Shown piece after piece: positions 49,767 to 61,561 of a stretch of 64,000 bases of DNA. Each line of letters opens with the position of its first letter. Positions within the stretch are counted from its first letter, which is position 1. Source of the DNA: Talinum fruticosum (Eukaryota; Streptophyta; Magnoliopsida; Caryophyllales; Talinaceae); contig JAITYX010000021.1 of NCBI GenBank assembly GCA_021018815.1, positions 2,881,001-2,945,000 of the forward strand. Reading direction: 5' to 3'. The notes under the pieces were generated by a model. The model was given only the letters and a program-made list of their open reading frames with translations, searched no databases and was not told where the DNA came from. Position numbers and translations under genes: made by a program.

Positions 49767-50977
49767 ATGGTGAACGCTGTTCTTTCATCACCTCTTTCTC
49801 TCACTCTTACTTCATCCTCCACCTCCTCTTCGCCCTCCTCTTCTTCAGCTAAGCTTCCATCATTTCCTCTGAAAACCCCAATTTCTCTCTCCTCCTTCTC
49901 CGCCCTCAAAGCCCCAAAACCCCTCTGGCTCCAACCCACCCCAAGAAAGTCAATTCCGATCTCACTCGCCGTTGCCATGGAGAAAGAAGTCCCTGAAGAC
50001 CAAGCGCCCCCTACCTTCCTCCGAGAATCCGACGGGTCCGGATCCGGGTCGTCCTCGGTTCGTGCCCGGTTCGAATCCATGATCCGGGAAGTCCAAGACA
50101 AGGTCTGCGAAGCCATCGAGCTCGCCGACGGCGGGGCCGCTTCAAGGAGGACGCCTGGACCCGCCCCGGCGGCGGCGGCGGCATCAGCCGCGTTTTGCAA
50201 GACGGCGCCGTCTGGGAGAAAGCCGGCGTCAATATCTCCGTCGTCTACGGCGTTATGCCTCCGGACGCTTATCGGGCAGCCACCGCCTCTGCCGCCGACC
50301 AGAAACCCGGACCCGTGCCCTTCTTCGCCGCAGGAATCAGCTCCGTTTTGCACCCCAAGAACCCATTTGCCCCCACATTGCACTTCAATTACCGGTACTT
50401 CGAAACGGATGCTCCGGCTGACACTCCCGGAGCTCCGAGAAAGTGGTGGTTCGGGGGCGGCACCGACTTTACTCCGGCATATATATTCGAGGAGGACGTG
50501 AAGCATTTCCACCAGGTACAAAAGAATGCCTGTGATAAATTCGATCCCATGTTTTATCCAAAGTTTAAGAAATGGTGTGATGATTATTTCTACATTAAGC
50601 ATAGAGGAGAGAGAAGAGGGTTGGGGGCATCTTCTTTGATGATCTTAATGAGTATGATCAGGAAATGCTTCTTGCTTTTGCTACTGAATGTGCTAATTCT
50701 GTGATCCCTGCATATATACCCATCATAGAGAAGAGGAAGGACATGCCCTTTACTGAGAAACATAAGGCTTGGCAACAGTTGAGGAGGGGGAGATATATTG
50801 AGTTTAACTTGGTCTATGATAGGGGACCACATTCGGGTTGAAGACCGGGGGAGGATTGAAAGCATCCTGGTTTCGCTCCCATTGACAGCTCGGTGGGAGT
50901 ATGATCACCGTCCTGAAGTTGGGAGTGAGGAGTGGAAGTTATTGGATGCTTGCATCAACCCTAGAGAGTGGCTCTGA
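49767..50977 (+). CDS. HEMF: Coproporphyrinogen III oxidase, plastid, intronless and frameshifted
   Basis: Oxygen-dependent coproporphyrinogen III oxidase, which decarboxylates coproporphyrinogen III to protoporphyrinogen IX in plastid heme and chlorophyll synthesis. Repaired length is 404 residues, beginning with a Ser/Thr-rich transit peptide of about 70. Motifs in order: [67 protein letters not shown], and the end [12 protein letters not shown]. Four single-base losses lie in G runs: 50133-50136, 50623-50627, 50822-50825 and 50847-50851. 1211 nt plus 4 gives 405 codons. There are no introns, although the plant genes I know of are split, so this may be a retrocopy. The frameshifts look like homopolymer errors, since no substitution stop or other decay is seen. 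Confidence 0.9.
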
Positions 50978-52271
50978 TGATCTTGGACTTAGAATATATT
51001 CGTGGTTGTGATGATTTTGTATGTTGTGTTAGTACACTGTTGGTTTGCAGAGAATTCGAGCCAATTTTCTGACATTGTAGGTAATAAATTGATACAATTT
51101 CCTTGTCATCTGAAGGACAGTATGTATTGGTCTCTTGCCTTGGTAAGTTGTCCTCTACTTCTATTGTTATGGGGTAGTAGACTATCGTCGTTTTTCTTAT
51201 GAGGTAGTAGACTATCGATGGTTTTCAGATCTATGGTCAGCTGCTCTGCAATGCAGGGTTTGCTTGGGTTTCAGTGACAAATCGATTGCAGCACCGTTGG
51301 ATCCTTGTTGATCTTGATTCAGGCTTTGTTTTTTCGTTTCCTATTACTATTAGATGTCTGATTTAGACACCTTAAGCCCTTCTTGCTGGATTATTGAGCC
51401 ATTGCCTTCTGCTGTTTCTAGCTGGTTTGTCGAGAGCACAAGTAAGTAACGACTAAATTGCATCTAAAAGCTCATCTGTCTGTGATATGATTATGTATAT
51501 TTGTCTCACTCTTGAGTTTCAATCGTCGAAGATGCTTCTGGAGAACCTTGCATTGGATTTAAGTAGCTCGATTCTGATCCAGTAGCACAAGATAGTGTGG
51601 CTTGAAGCCCGGAGTAGCATAATTTGATTAAAACACGTGCTCCCAGGGTTAACTGGTATGTCTGTCTCAGATCATATGTAGTTTCACCACAGCTCGCATT
51701 CCAGGGGTTTGTGTGATTGCCCAAGATTACCATTGATATCTGCCCTTTTGGGTTTAATACACATTCTACCTTTGTCCCTTGGTGGGAAAATGTCCAATGG
51801 TTCCGCCAAAAATTTTCATAATCTTGGTTTCTTGTATACATTTGAACTGATTTACCTTTGTCCCTTTTAATCAAATGAGCAAGCCAATGCATCATCTGTT
51901 ATCAATCTGGTCTGTTCATAGAAGGTTGATTGCCTGACTGAGAAAGTTGGTCCAGAAATGGAGGACATAATTTACGACAAAAATGCTGATTGAGTACCAC
52001 GTAACAATTGTAAAAAATTCACTTACAAAATTCAATAAAACTAAAAAACGATGTCATTAAATCTAAATTTGTAAATTTGCTTTGATATTCTCGAATCCTA
52101 ATTCTTATTAGTATACATATGTACAGAGATCTATACACGGACATATACTCGACACCCATGGATGCTTATTAACATTCCTTTGCAGCCCAATTGAACACCC
52201 ATGTTCTTGAGTATATATTCCAACTTCCATACATTCGAATTAAAGATAAATAATTTTTACACTCCCAACAA
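50978..52271. other. CPOX 3' region and unassigned open frame
   Basis: 50978 to about 51240 is probably CPOX 3' UTR; a gaggtagtagactatcg phrase repeats at 51173-51215. At 51506-51895 the minus strand is open for 129 codons with varied, coding-like composition, including conserved-looking N-P-W-N-A-S-C-G-E-T-T-Y-D and G-A-R-V-L-I-K-L. I do not recognise the family. It could be the last exon or a fragment of a gene. 51900-52271 shows nothing. Confidence 0.35.
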
Positions 52272-52344
52272 GCCCGTCTAGCTCAGTCGGTAGAGCGCAA
52301 GGCTCTTAACCTTGTGGTCGTGGGTTCGAGCCCCACGGTGGGCG
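52272..52344 (+). tRNA. tRNA-Lys (anticodon CTT)
   Basis: A 73-base cloverleaf. The acceptor stem GCCCGTC pairs with GGTGGGC (with G-T pairs). The D-arm is GCTC...GAGC, the anticodon loop centres on CTT, the T-arm is GTGGG-TTCGAGC-CCCAC, and the discriminator is G. A and B boxes (TAGCTCAGTCGG, GGTTCGAGCC) are intact, no intron. A short T run follows downstream. Confidence 0.95.
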
Positions 52345-52412
52345 TTGTTTATTTTAGTTTTTACTGTAAATTTAATTTAAATAATAAGAAAAGGTAAAGG
52401 TGGCATCAAAAT

Positions 52413-52494
52413 GTCGGTATGTCCGAGTGGTTAAGGAGACAGACTCGAAATCTGTTGGGCTCTGCCCGCGCAGGTTCGAATCCTGCTGCCGACG
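52413..52494 (+). tRNA. tRNA-Ser (anticodon CGA)
   Basis: An 82-base class II tRNA. The acceptor stem is GTCGGTA with TGCCGAC, the anticodon loop ACTCGAAAT gives CGA (reads UCG), the long variable arm is TGGGCTCTGCCCGC, and the T-arm is GCAGG-TTCGAAT-CCTGC. Directly followed by TTTT, a pol III terminator. It lies 68 bases after tRNA-Lys on the same strand. Confidence 0.95.
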
Positions 52495-53367
52495 TTTTCT
52501 GCATTCCCATTGTTTTTTTAGTTCTTTTTTGAATCTTTTAAAATTCTACAACTACAAGTATGTAATTCTTCCGGATCCCACCTCAAAAAAATTGTGGAGC
52601 CTGCTCCTATTTCCCAAAAAAAAAAAATAAAAATTGTGAGAGGATAACATATTTCATGATTAAATAATCCTCCAAAAACAAAAAAAAATTACTTTGAAAG
52701 CCAACTATATGTGTGTATATACATGATTTATTACTTAAAGAAAAAAAGCGTATGTTATGATTGAGATTAACAAAAATTACATGATAAATTTACCTTTTGA
52801 ATATAATTACTATTAAATTGATAAATACCCCAATAAAAGCTGCGAAGCATAATCGGTATTCATTACATCCTAGGCTTTGTGTTTTACAAGTTCTGATACT
52901 TATCTTTCTTATTCAATTTTAGATAATAGATACTCATTATATACCCATGTTTCTATTTCTATACCATTTTGGATTCAAGTATTCTAATCTCTTTTTTTTT
53001 TTTTAACCTTATAATATACATTTACGTTTGAAATCTGTAAAAAATAAATATAAAAAATAACTATAATAATCGCAAAACATTTGAGTGATAGAACAGGGAT
53101 TAAACTTCGTTCACATTTGCTCCAATCAAAATAAAAAAATAAAACTAAAAGAACAAATAAAAACTACTCGTATTACTTTTTCCACCGTCCCTCCAAAAAA
53201 CCTCTTTCCTCTCTGAGAATGACACACTCGCGCGCATACTCGTAACTGAATAACAAACGAACATCAAACTTCCCCCTTCACGTATTCTCAAATCTCACCT
53301 CTCTCTCTCTCTCTCTCCCCTCCTCCTCCTCCTCTCCTCCTCCTCTGTTTCTCTCTACTGTTCAACA
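52495..53367. other. AT-rich spacer and PMT23-like promoter/leader
   Basis: AT-rich to about 53160 with A and T tracts and no gene. About 53285-53355 is a CT-rich leader with CT and CTC runs directly upstream of the methyltransferase start. Confidence 0.55.
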
Positions 53368-56300
53368 ATGGCGATTTCCTCGTATCTCTATGAGAAGAAA
53401 TACCCCTTCATCTTCGCCCTTTCTCTGCTCATCCTCGCCGTCACTCTCCTCCTCATCTCCAACTCTCAATACTCCACCTTCTTCTCTTTCTCCTCCTTTC
53501 CTAACTCTTTCACTCTCCTCCGTCAAATCTCCGGTACATCCTCTCTCTCATCGCCGCCTCAGGTTCAATCTCCGCCCCTGCTGCCGCCACAAATTCTCTT
53601 CGATCCGCCTCAATTGCATCGAGACAATGTCGCTATTCCTACAGCGGATCACCCACCGCCATCGCCGCCGCCGCCGCCGCTGGAGGCGATGATGACCTCT
53701 CCTCCTCCTTCTTCACCTGAAATTCAAGAGTCTTCAATTGTTCCCCCGCCTTCACATTGGGCGACACAGCCAGTAACTCGCGGTGATATGATCCCTCCTC
53801 CACCGGAAATTCAAAAGCCGCGTATCGTTCCTCCGCCGGTAATTCGCGGTGAGATCGAATTCGATGAGAATCTGTTGAATTTGAAATGGAGGGTTTGTGA
53901 AGGGCCAGTTGCGGTGGACTACATTCCTTGCCTGGATAACTTCAAGGCGATTAAGAGGCTTCACAAGAACTTGAAGAAGCATATGGCGCACAGAGAGCGG
54001 CATTGCCCGAAGCCGAGCCCCCGGTGTTTGGCTTCACTGCCGAGAGGGTATAAGCTTCCCATCCTGTGGCCTAAGAGCAGGGACATGGTGAGATTGTTGT
54101 TGCTTAATTATTGGTAAGATTTTGTTGGTTTTTATTGTTATGTATTCATGTCATATATTCTTGGACCTGTTAATAGTAGTTCATGTATTTAGGAAACGGT
54201 GAGTAATAAGGTTGAAGGAGGGTTTTTATTGAGCAGCTCTAAATTTGGCTTAAATATTTTTACCTAGGCTGTGTTCCATGGTTTCATAAATTTCTAATTT
54301 GAGATGCAGTTCTCCAATTGATCAGAAAGTTGAAATTGTCTCAGCATAATCATTCAATGATTTTTCTTATGTTAGTTAAAGATTGCTCAGTCTGGGAAAA
54401 CCCTATGGCTTGATTCCCCCTGGGATTTGGTGCTAATATTAAAGCTTATGGTTTTAGTTAAACAATAATCAGCTTGCATGCTCCATTATCAATGGGGTAT
54501 TTTGTTTGCAGTATTCTTGCAGTCTGGAGCTACTGCTGATTACTCTTTCTCTGTTGTGACTTCTTATAAATACAGACATAGTTTGTTATTTTGCTCAGAT
54601 TTGTCGTTCACATTTTTAAGCATCACGCCATAGTGCAAGCTAATTTTTGCCTGACCACTTTATTCTTGGACCAGATCTGGTACAATAATGTCCCTCACCC
54701 TAAGCTTGTGGACTACAAGAAGGACCAGAGATGGGTTGTCAAATCAGGCGATCATTTTGTCTTTCCGGGGGTGGAACTCAATTTAGGGAAGGAGCTGCAA
54801 GATACATCAAGTTTATTGAGGAGGTAAACCAACAATGTTGTTATCACATCATTCCTATTAATATGCTCATGTTTTGTATTTTCAAGTATATTAGTTTGCA
54901 ATTTGATTTAATGCGTAGTACTTCATGCACGGCCTTCACTCTGGCATCCACCTTGCCACAGAAAAAGGAAATAGGAGAGACTCTTATAGATTAGAAATAT
55001 CAATCTTCTCTGTAAATGTAAGCTTGACCAAGTTTTTATGGGGTTGAATCCGAGCAACGCTACTCATGAGCACAATTCAACAAAAAATGGTTTTGTGTGT
55101 TTTATTCTTGATATAGATGGTGTTTCTGTGGCTCTGTGTGCTCAACACTGACTCTTCTATGGATCTTGTACAGGCCGCTCCTGATATCAAATTGGGTCAG
55201 AACATTAGGGTAGTTCTGGATGTTGGTTGTGGTGTCGCTAGTTTTGGCGGAAACATGATGGACAGAGATGTTCTGACCATGTCATTTGCCCCCAAAGACG
55301 AACATGAAGCTCAAATTCAATTTGCTTTAGAACGTGGAATTCCTGCCATTTTATCTGTTATTGGAACTCAGCAGTTAGCTTTTCCAAACAATGTCTATGA
55401 TCTCATTCATTGTGCAAGATGCAGGGTTCCTTGGCATGAAGATGGTACTTCCTGAAAACTGTTCTATGCTTTAGGCCTTACTTGTCATCATCTCAAATTA
55501 CCGTTTTGTGTTCTTAGTATTATCGCGATGATAACGTTGCCAAGCTGGAAAAAATGAGGTTCAAAGGGTGGTGAATGGTTCAGTGAAAATATGTGAGCTA
55601 CCATTTTGTCAGTAAAATGACTAGTGAGAGGTAATACAATCATATATTAGAGTCAGTAGTAATGCCTAACCCCCTCTGGCTTAGTAAGTGGTTGTGAATG
55701 ACCACCTTGTCTGTCAGTCTTGTCTTCATTTTGGACTCTTTTGGAAGAGAGGCTGCTTGATCTTTATTCACGAAATAAGAGCTTCGGTGTCTGCCTACCT
55801 TATCCTTCAACATGATCAGGAAGGAGGCAGCAGAAACAGAATGGGCTCTGGGCCAGGGGAAGGCTTGGGCGTGGTAGTTCAAAAAATTGGAAAGAGAGAA
55901 GAATTGCAAAAATTTTGCGTTTTTGCAGTCAGATATGCATGTTTTTCTTTTGTCTGTTTCTATTTCATTCATCCTGGTTTGAAGTTTTGTGTTTTAAACT
56001 TTATTTTGTGTTATATTTTTCTTGAATCCAAACCAAGTGATAACTTTAATAGTAATTCAGTCATTACGTTACTTGATAGTAACAAGCTGATTTATTGATT
56101 AAGCAAAACCAAACTAATGCCAAAGATGAGGTTAATTACATCCTGTCTCAGAATAGCTTTGAATGTCATATTTGTAAACTGAGCCCACCACACAAACACA
56201 TTTTAGGGTATTTTATTTTAGGGTATTTTGGCTCCTCAAATCTTCCTCTCCTGTCATCCTTTTGATTCTACTTCTTTTCTTGTCTAATGCTTCTTCTGTC

Positions 56301-58796
56301 TGAAGGTGTGGGGAAGGATAATGTATTAATGTTCTTTAGGATTATGTTTTTGCAATCAGACCTCTAGTTAGCGCTAGTAGATGTATTAGTTTACTACGAA
56401 TAGATTAGACGGTTCAGGAAGGCCAGAGATTGAGACAGACATTTGGCTTTGTGCTCCACCTTTTTTTTTTAAAAAAAAAACCCTGGTCAAATTACTGGAT
56501 TGATTAAGCTGTTTGCCCAAGGGCATATTTTGGGATGTGCCTTATGCTAGCTGATCATTGCAGGTGGTAAGCCTTTATTGGAGCTCAACAGAGTTCTCAG
56601 GCCTGGAGGGTTCTTTGTCTGGTCTGCTACACCAGTATATCAAAATGATGAAAGGCATGTGAGCATATGGAACTGTATGTTCCTTAATCCACATCTGTTC
56701 ACTTTAACCCTCTGTTTAATATTTATGGGTGTTATGTCTGGAAACCACAGATTAAGTCAATTTTGTGATTCATGCTATATGTGTGTCGCAGCTATGCTAG
56801 TTTTAACACAATCTATGTGCTGGAAGAAGGTAACTAAGGCTACAGCACCAACAGGAGTAGGGGTTGTAGTGTTCCAGAAGCCCATCTCAGCATCCTGCTA
56901 CAACGAACGCAAGGAGAATGATCCACCTATGTGTAAAACAGAGACCAGAAATGCATCATGGTATTGTCCAAATTGATCTTATGAGTTATGACGATCTCAA
57001 TCAAAAATAATTTTTATCAATGTGAATGTGCTCCTATTCTCTATCGTCTATGACAGGTACACACCTCTCCAAAGATGCCTTTCCAAGCTTCCTCCAGGAG
57101 CTTCTGAATGGCCTCCTCTTTGGCCTGAACGACTTACTGTGAAACCTCTAAGCCTTCCTGCACCAGTATTAGTGGAAGAAATGTTTCATAATGACACCAA
57201 ACACTGGTCTTCCGTTGTCTCAGATGTCTATTTGAGTGGTCTCGGAATAAACTGGACCAATATTCGCAATGTAATGGACATGACAGCTAGTCTTGGAGGG
57301 TAAGAAATCTTTGCCAAATTTACTTGTTGATACAGGAATTTTTTTTTTTGGTTGAATCTCGACAAGAACATCTGACAATTTAGGCCTGCCTTTTCGCTTC
57401 TATATGGTTAAACTTAAAATTTTGGTGTTTGGTTCAGTCTTTTTAATGCTCATCACCATTTTCCCCTATTACAAAGTTGTTGCTATATCTTCATTGGTTG
57501 AGTATGTACCTAATTTACTTTGCAACGGAGGCACATATATGACGATATAACAAAGCTTTTCTTACAGTTTTGCTGCTGCACTGGCAAATATGCCGCTGTG
57601 GGTGATGAATGTTGTTCGTATCCATGAGCCAGACGCACTTCCTATAATTTTTGACCGAGGACTGATTGGAGTTTATCATGATTGGTGTGAGTCATTCAAC
57701 ACTTATCCAAGGACTTATGATCTCCTGCACTCTAATTTTCTGTTCAGCAATCTTCCAAAAGGTAAAACTGCAACCATATATTGTTACAGTTGAGTCTTTG
57801 CTTGGTTCTCAATTTCCTGCAGGAAGGGATGTGTCTATACCATATCAAAAGCAATTACTTAAATCAAGCTTTATTAACTCAAGTCTCAGCTAATGGTAGC
57901 AAAAAAGTTAGGTTGGCCTAGGCCTATGTCAAACCCTAGTGGGCTGGCCTACCCAATTAGAGGGTCAATTGCATCAGTAGATTACTCTCTGAATTTCTAC
58001 TTGCAGGAGTAAAATTGTCTGTCTGATTCCTTGGGGCCACTCTGAGGCGGACACACCCTTGGTGTTACTGCTGTTGTCTGTTTTTCTGGGCTTGTAGCTA
58101 GGTTCGGCCTATGAAGCCTACCCAATTCTGCTCACTAGACCAGTTTGGCCACGAACTGGTCCAATCCCGGGTTATTGATTTTCTACTGGTCTTAAAAGTT
58201 TATTGAAATAAGAAAAGAGGGGTGGGGGAGGATAAAAACAGCTATTCAAATCAGCCTGTTTTTGGCTCAATAGATAGGTCTAAGATGGCTTTGGCTAGTC
58301 GGCAGTCTACTCCTTTTCACTAGCCAAAAAAGCCTTGGACATAATCTTAACAGAACCATGCTGCGGAGCTTTGGGCTCAATTCCATTGGGTAAAGGATTC
58401 TCTTGACGTCTTGGTATGGTCCATTCCCAAGATGTATTGTGAAGAGCTCAGAACTCATGAATTGAGTTCTAGACCCAATTTCCTCGGCAAGGGGAGAGCC
58501 CCTTGCTGGCTGGGTCTGCACAGCCTCTCTTACGTGAAGAAAATGTATTTTCTTTGGGACTCGGGATGATGAGGGATTCTGTAACATGCAGATGCAACAT
58601 CATAGATTTGGCTGCAGAGATGGATCGTATCGTGAGACCAGGTGGGTATATACTGGTTCAAGAATCCAAGAAGATGATTAACCAGGTAGGTTCCATTTTC
58701 CGTTCTCTTCAGTGGTCGGTGAATCTCTACAATGATCAATATCTTGTTGGCCAAAAAAGTCTCTGGCGCCCAGAGGGTGGTGTGATGCAAAGATGA
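53368..58796 (+). CDS. PMT23: Golgi DUF248 putative methyltransferase, PMT23-like
   Basis: Type II Golgi protein of the plant DUF248 putative methyltransferase family (QUASIMODO2 relatives), implicated in wall polysaccharide methylation. Exons: 53368-54087, 54675-54823, 55174-55444, 56564-56674, 56792-56960, 57057-57299, 57568-57761, 58592-58796. About 687 residues. A short cytosolic tail is followed by a transmembrane segment (about 12-32), a Pro/Ser-rich stem (about 60-165), then [18 protein letters not shown], the SAM-binding [46 protein letters not shown], and a second half with RNVMDM and [11 protein letters not shown]. One-base losses occur at 54767-54771 (G run, in FPGGGTQF) and 57757-57760 (A run, at LPKRC, an exon end). 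Adding one base at each restores splice phase in both exons. Probably assembly errors. Subfamily name from the IPCLDN region; PMT23 is the best fit, but the stem is longer than I expect. Confidence 0.88.
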
Positions 58797-59773
58797 ATCA
58801 TTAAAAAGGAGAGAGCAGACATATATATCACTCACCGTATTTCATTGTGCAATCATTGACGCAATTTCTTTTGCCATTCTTGAGGTCCACAACAAATTTA
58901 TATGGGATGTGTTTGGGGAAATGAAAAAGGAAATGCCATCAGAGGAAATTTTTTTCCCTCCTTGAGGAGGAATAATTCAGGAACAATTTTTGACCGTTTC
59001 ATTTTTCTTTGTTTAATCAATTAAGCTGTTCTTTCATCCTTCCATAGTCTTTAAAATTTTTTAAAATAGAAAAACACAAAAACACAAAACAGGGAAGATT
59101 TTCACAAGTTTGTTCAAATTTGAAGAACTCTTGTAATTGGATTTATATGTACATGTACTCTGAACTTATGTACCTGTACACATTGGTACTCATCAACGTA
59201 CATTGTTTATGTGAACACAACTGGTCCGCAGATTAAGAACTAAGGGTGCTTGTTTTTTTGCCGTCAAAATTTCCCGTCGTCAATTATTCACTAGTATAAC
59301 AAATTATGAAAAATTCTGAACATCAATAAGCTAAACTAGTGTGGTATTTTATTTATGAGTTCATACCAAAAAGTGGTTTCAAGATTCATTTTCATTTCTT
59401 TTTGCCTCTTTGATCCGAAAATGAGTGAAAAAGGACCAAGATTTCATGAGATATATGGACTTCCATTGATATACACGCATCTAATGGGAGTATGGGACTA
59501 GATACTTGGGCAATCACTAAAGACATGGAAATGCTATGATAACATCAACGGTAAGAGCATCAGTGTCATTTATCTGCAAAATAATAGAAATCAAATTATC
59601 ACACAGTCATATGTACAATAGTTGCTACACGAGCTCTCACAGGGTCATTCAAGGAGATACATGCATGAAAAGCATGCAAGGCAAGCTAAGCATTGGCTGC
59701 CTAATAATTATTTCCCTCCTGCCAAAAGGTCAGAGATCTAATATGGAGCTATCCCGAGCGGCGGGTAGATCAT
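58797..59773. other. Convergent 3' regions of PMT23-like and PNGase A genes
   Basis: Presumed 3' UTRs and AT-rich spacer. No gene, RNA or recognisable element seen. Confidence 0.5.
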
Positions 59774-61561
59774 CTACCAACTGTTAAACAAATGGAGCAC
59801 CTTTTGATAAAGAGAGGGGCAAACAGAGGTTGAATTATCTCTCACAAGTGTTCCATCACTTGCATCGACATTCCTTGAAAAGCAGCTAGGATCACCCTGG
59901 TAGCTCAGAGTTTGCTGAGTTTCAGCTATACCTGAAATAACTGAATGATCCTTCACCAGCATGAAACCCCCGATTCCTGACTATTATGAATAGATTTTGA
60001 GAACTTCCCGTGGGAATTAGAATATTTCTCCTTCAAGTTCAAGGCATGTGATAAGTTTGTTGTGACCGAGTTCTCATCCCCTAATGCCAAAGTTGAGGTA
60101 ATGAGATTAAGAGGATACTTGCCCTTCAAAGTTCTCTGAAACACCAACGAACCTGCATCAGACGCCACATTCACTTCCATCTTAACCCTAGCATGCTGCT
60201 TGACAATCTTATATGTTCCATTTCTTTTGAATGTTATTGAGTTCTTGAATTTCATTTTCTTAACTACACTCGTGGTCAAATTGGAACAACCACAAGAAAC
60301 CCACCCTGAAGAGTGGCTCTTTCTCTCGGCTTCAACCTTGAAGGATCCATCCAGTTGCTTGAAATCATACTCCCATGATTCCTGAAACTCAGGCAGCTGA
60401 AAAATTCCTACTCCTGCCTCAACCTTAGACGAGTTATCCCCTAACCAAACATGGAGATTTGCATCAATCAGCCAAAACTGGATTGCATTAGCCACCCCAA
60501 GCTCAAAACTATGACTCTTCCCATCCAGAAGGAAACCTAAAAAGGGGGTAAGATCAAAATCATATGATGGCAAATCAAATGCCCCAATTGCTACAACAGG
60601 CTCCCAGAACAATGGATTGATTCCCCCAGTGAATACAACTGGAAATGGTACTTCTGAAGCCACAATATTCCCATCAATCTTCACAAAAACCTCCCTAAAA
60701 GCGCCATTCCCTCGTTTCGTAGTCAAATTGTTTGCTTCTATGTAGCTAGTTGGAGGGTTTGAGTACCAAAATTCATCATCCCCATGGAAAGAAACATACA
60801 ATTCCAGAATGATTCTCTTAGCATTCATTGGAATTTTTATCCTCTTTGAACCAACATGGGATTCATTTTCAATCTTAAACCAAAACCCTTTTCCCCCTCA
60901 TCAACCACCGGAATAACCAAATCAGCCGGTTTTTCGTCACCCGCAACAGAATCCTTAAACCCTAACCCTAGCTTCCGACCCCAATTCTTCTCCACAATTC
61001 CCACCCCTTCATCTTTATAGAACAAAATCGTGAGATTAACATGGTAAATACCAGTGAATTCATCATTGACGAGATTCTCAAGCATCATGGAGAGAGTACC
61101 ATTAGACTGCTGAAGAAGAGAGGAGTACCTGGTGACATCCTTCCGAACATTCCAGAACGTTCCAGACTCGGAAGGCTCAGGGGTGCTGGAGCGGAGGATC
61201 TCGGCGCCGGATAGCCAGACGGCGGCGATGCGGTCGTACTGGTCGCCGGATATGGCGCCGGCGAGGTGGAGGACGGCGTGGGACCAAGGCGGGGGCACTC
61301 CGGCGGCGGGGAGTAGGGGACGGTGACGGGAGGCTTGCCAATGGTGTCGGCGAAGGAGTGGCGGAGGAGAGAGAGAGTGCATTGCGGTGAAGGTGAAGGA
61401 AGGCGGGAGGTGGGCAGCGGAAGTGAGAGCTCCAGAGACTCCTTGGCCGGCGATGGGCTTTGGCGGTGGGTTTTGGCGGGGTTGACCAAGTGGCAGGGTT
61501 GAGAGGAAGAGAGAGAAAATAGCGCGACAAAGATGAAAGAGATGAAGAGCAGCTGCATCAT
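59774..61561 (-). CDS. Peptide-N4-(N-acetyl-beta-glucosaminyl)asparagine amidase A, frameshifted
   Basis: PNGase A-type glycoamidase, which releases N-glycans, including core alpha-1,3-fucosylated plant glycans, from glycopeptides in secretory or acidic compartments. Single exon, repaired length 596 residues. A signal peptide lies at 1 to about 20 (MMQLLFISFIFVALFSLSSS). Then come GKPPVTVPYSPP, QYDRIAAVWLSGAEILRSST, FWNVRKDVTRYSSLLQ, ELYVSFHGDDEFWYSNPP, VFTGGINPLFWEPVVAIGAF, and the tail FMLVKDHSVISG with a Cys-containing end. Three one-base losses break the frame: 61291-61295 (C run on the coding strand), 60882-60885 (T run) and 59967-59971 (G run). 1788 nt plus 3 gives 597 codons, with no other damage. 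I read these as homopolymer errors, not a pseudogene. Confidence 0.92.

Noticed and set aside
49631..50602. 323-codon open frame on the minus strand over CPOX
   Set aside because: It is the antisense shadow of the GC-rich CPOX coding region; its peptide is Gly/Glu/Ser/Arg low-complexity with no family motif.
53752..54003. Minus-strand open frame over PMT23-like exon 1
   Set aside because: Antisense of an exon with clear family motifs; no motif of its own.
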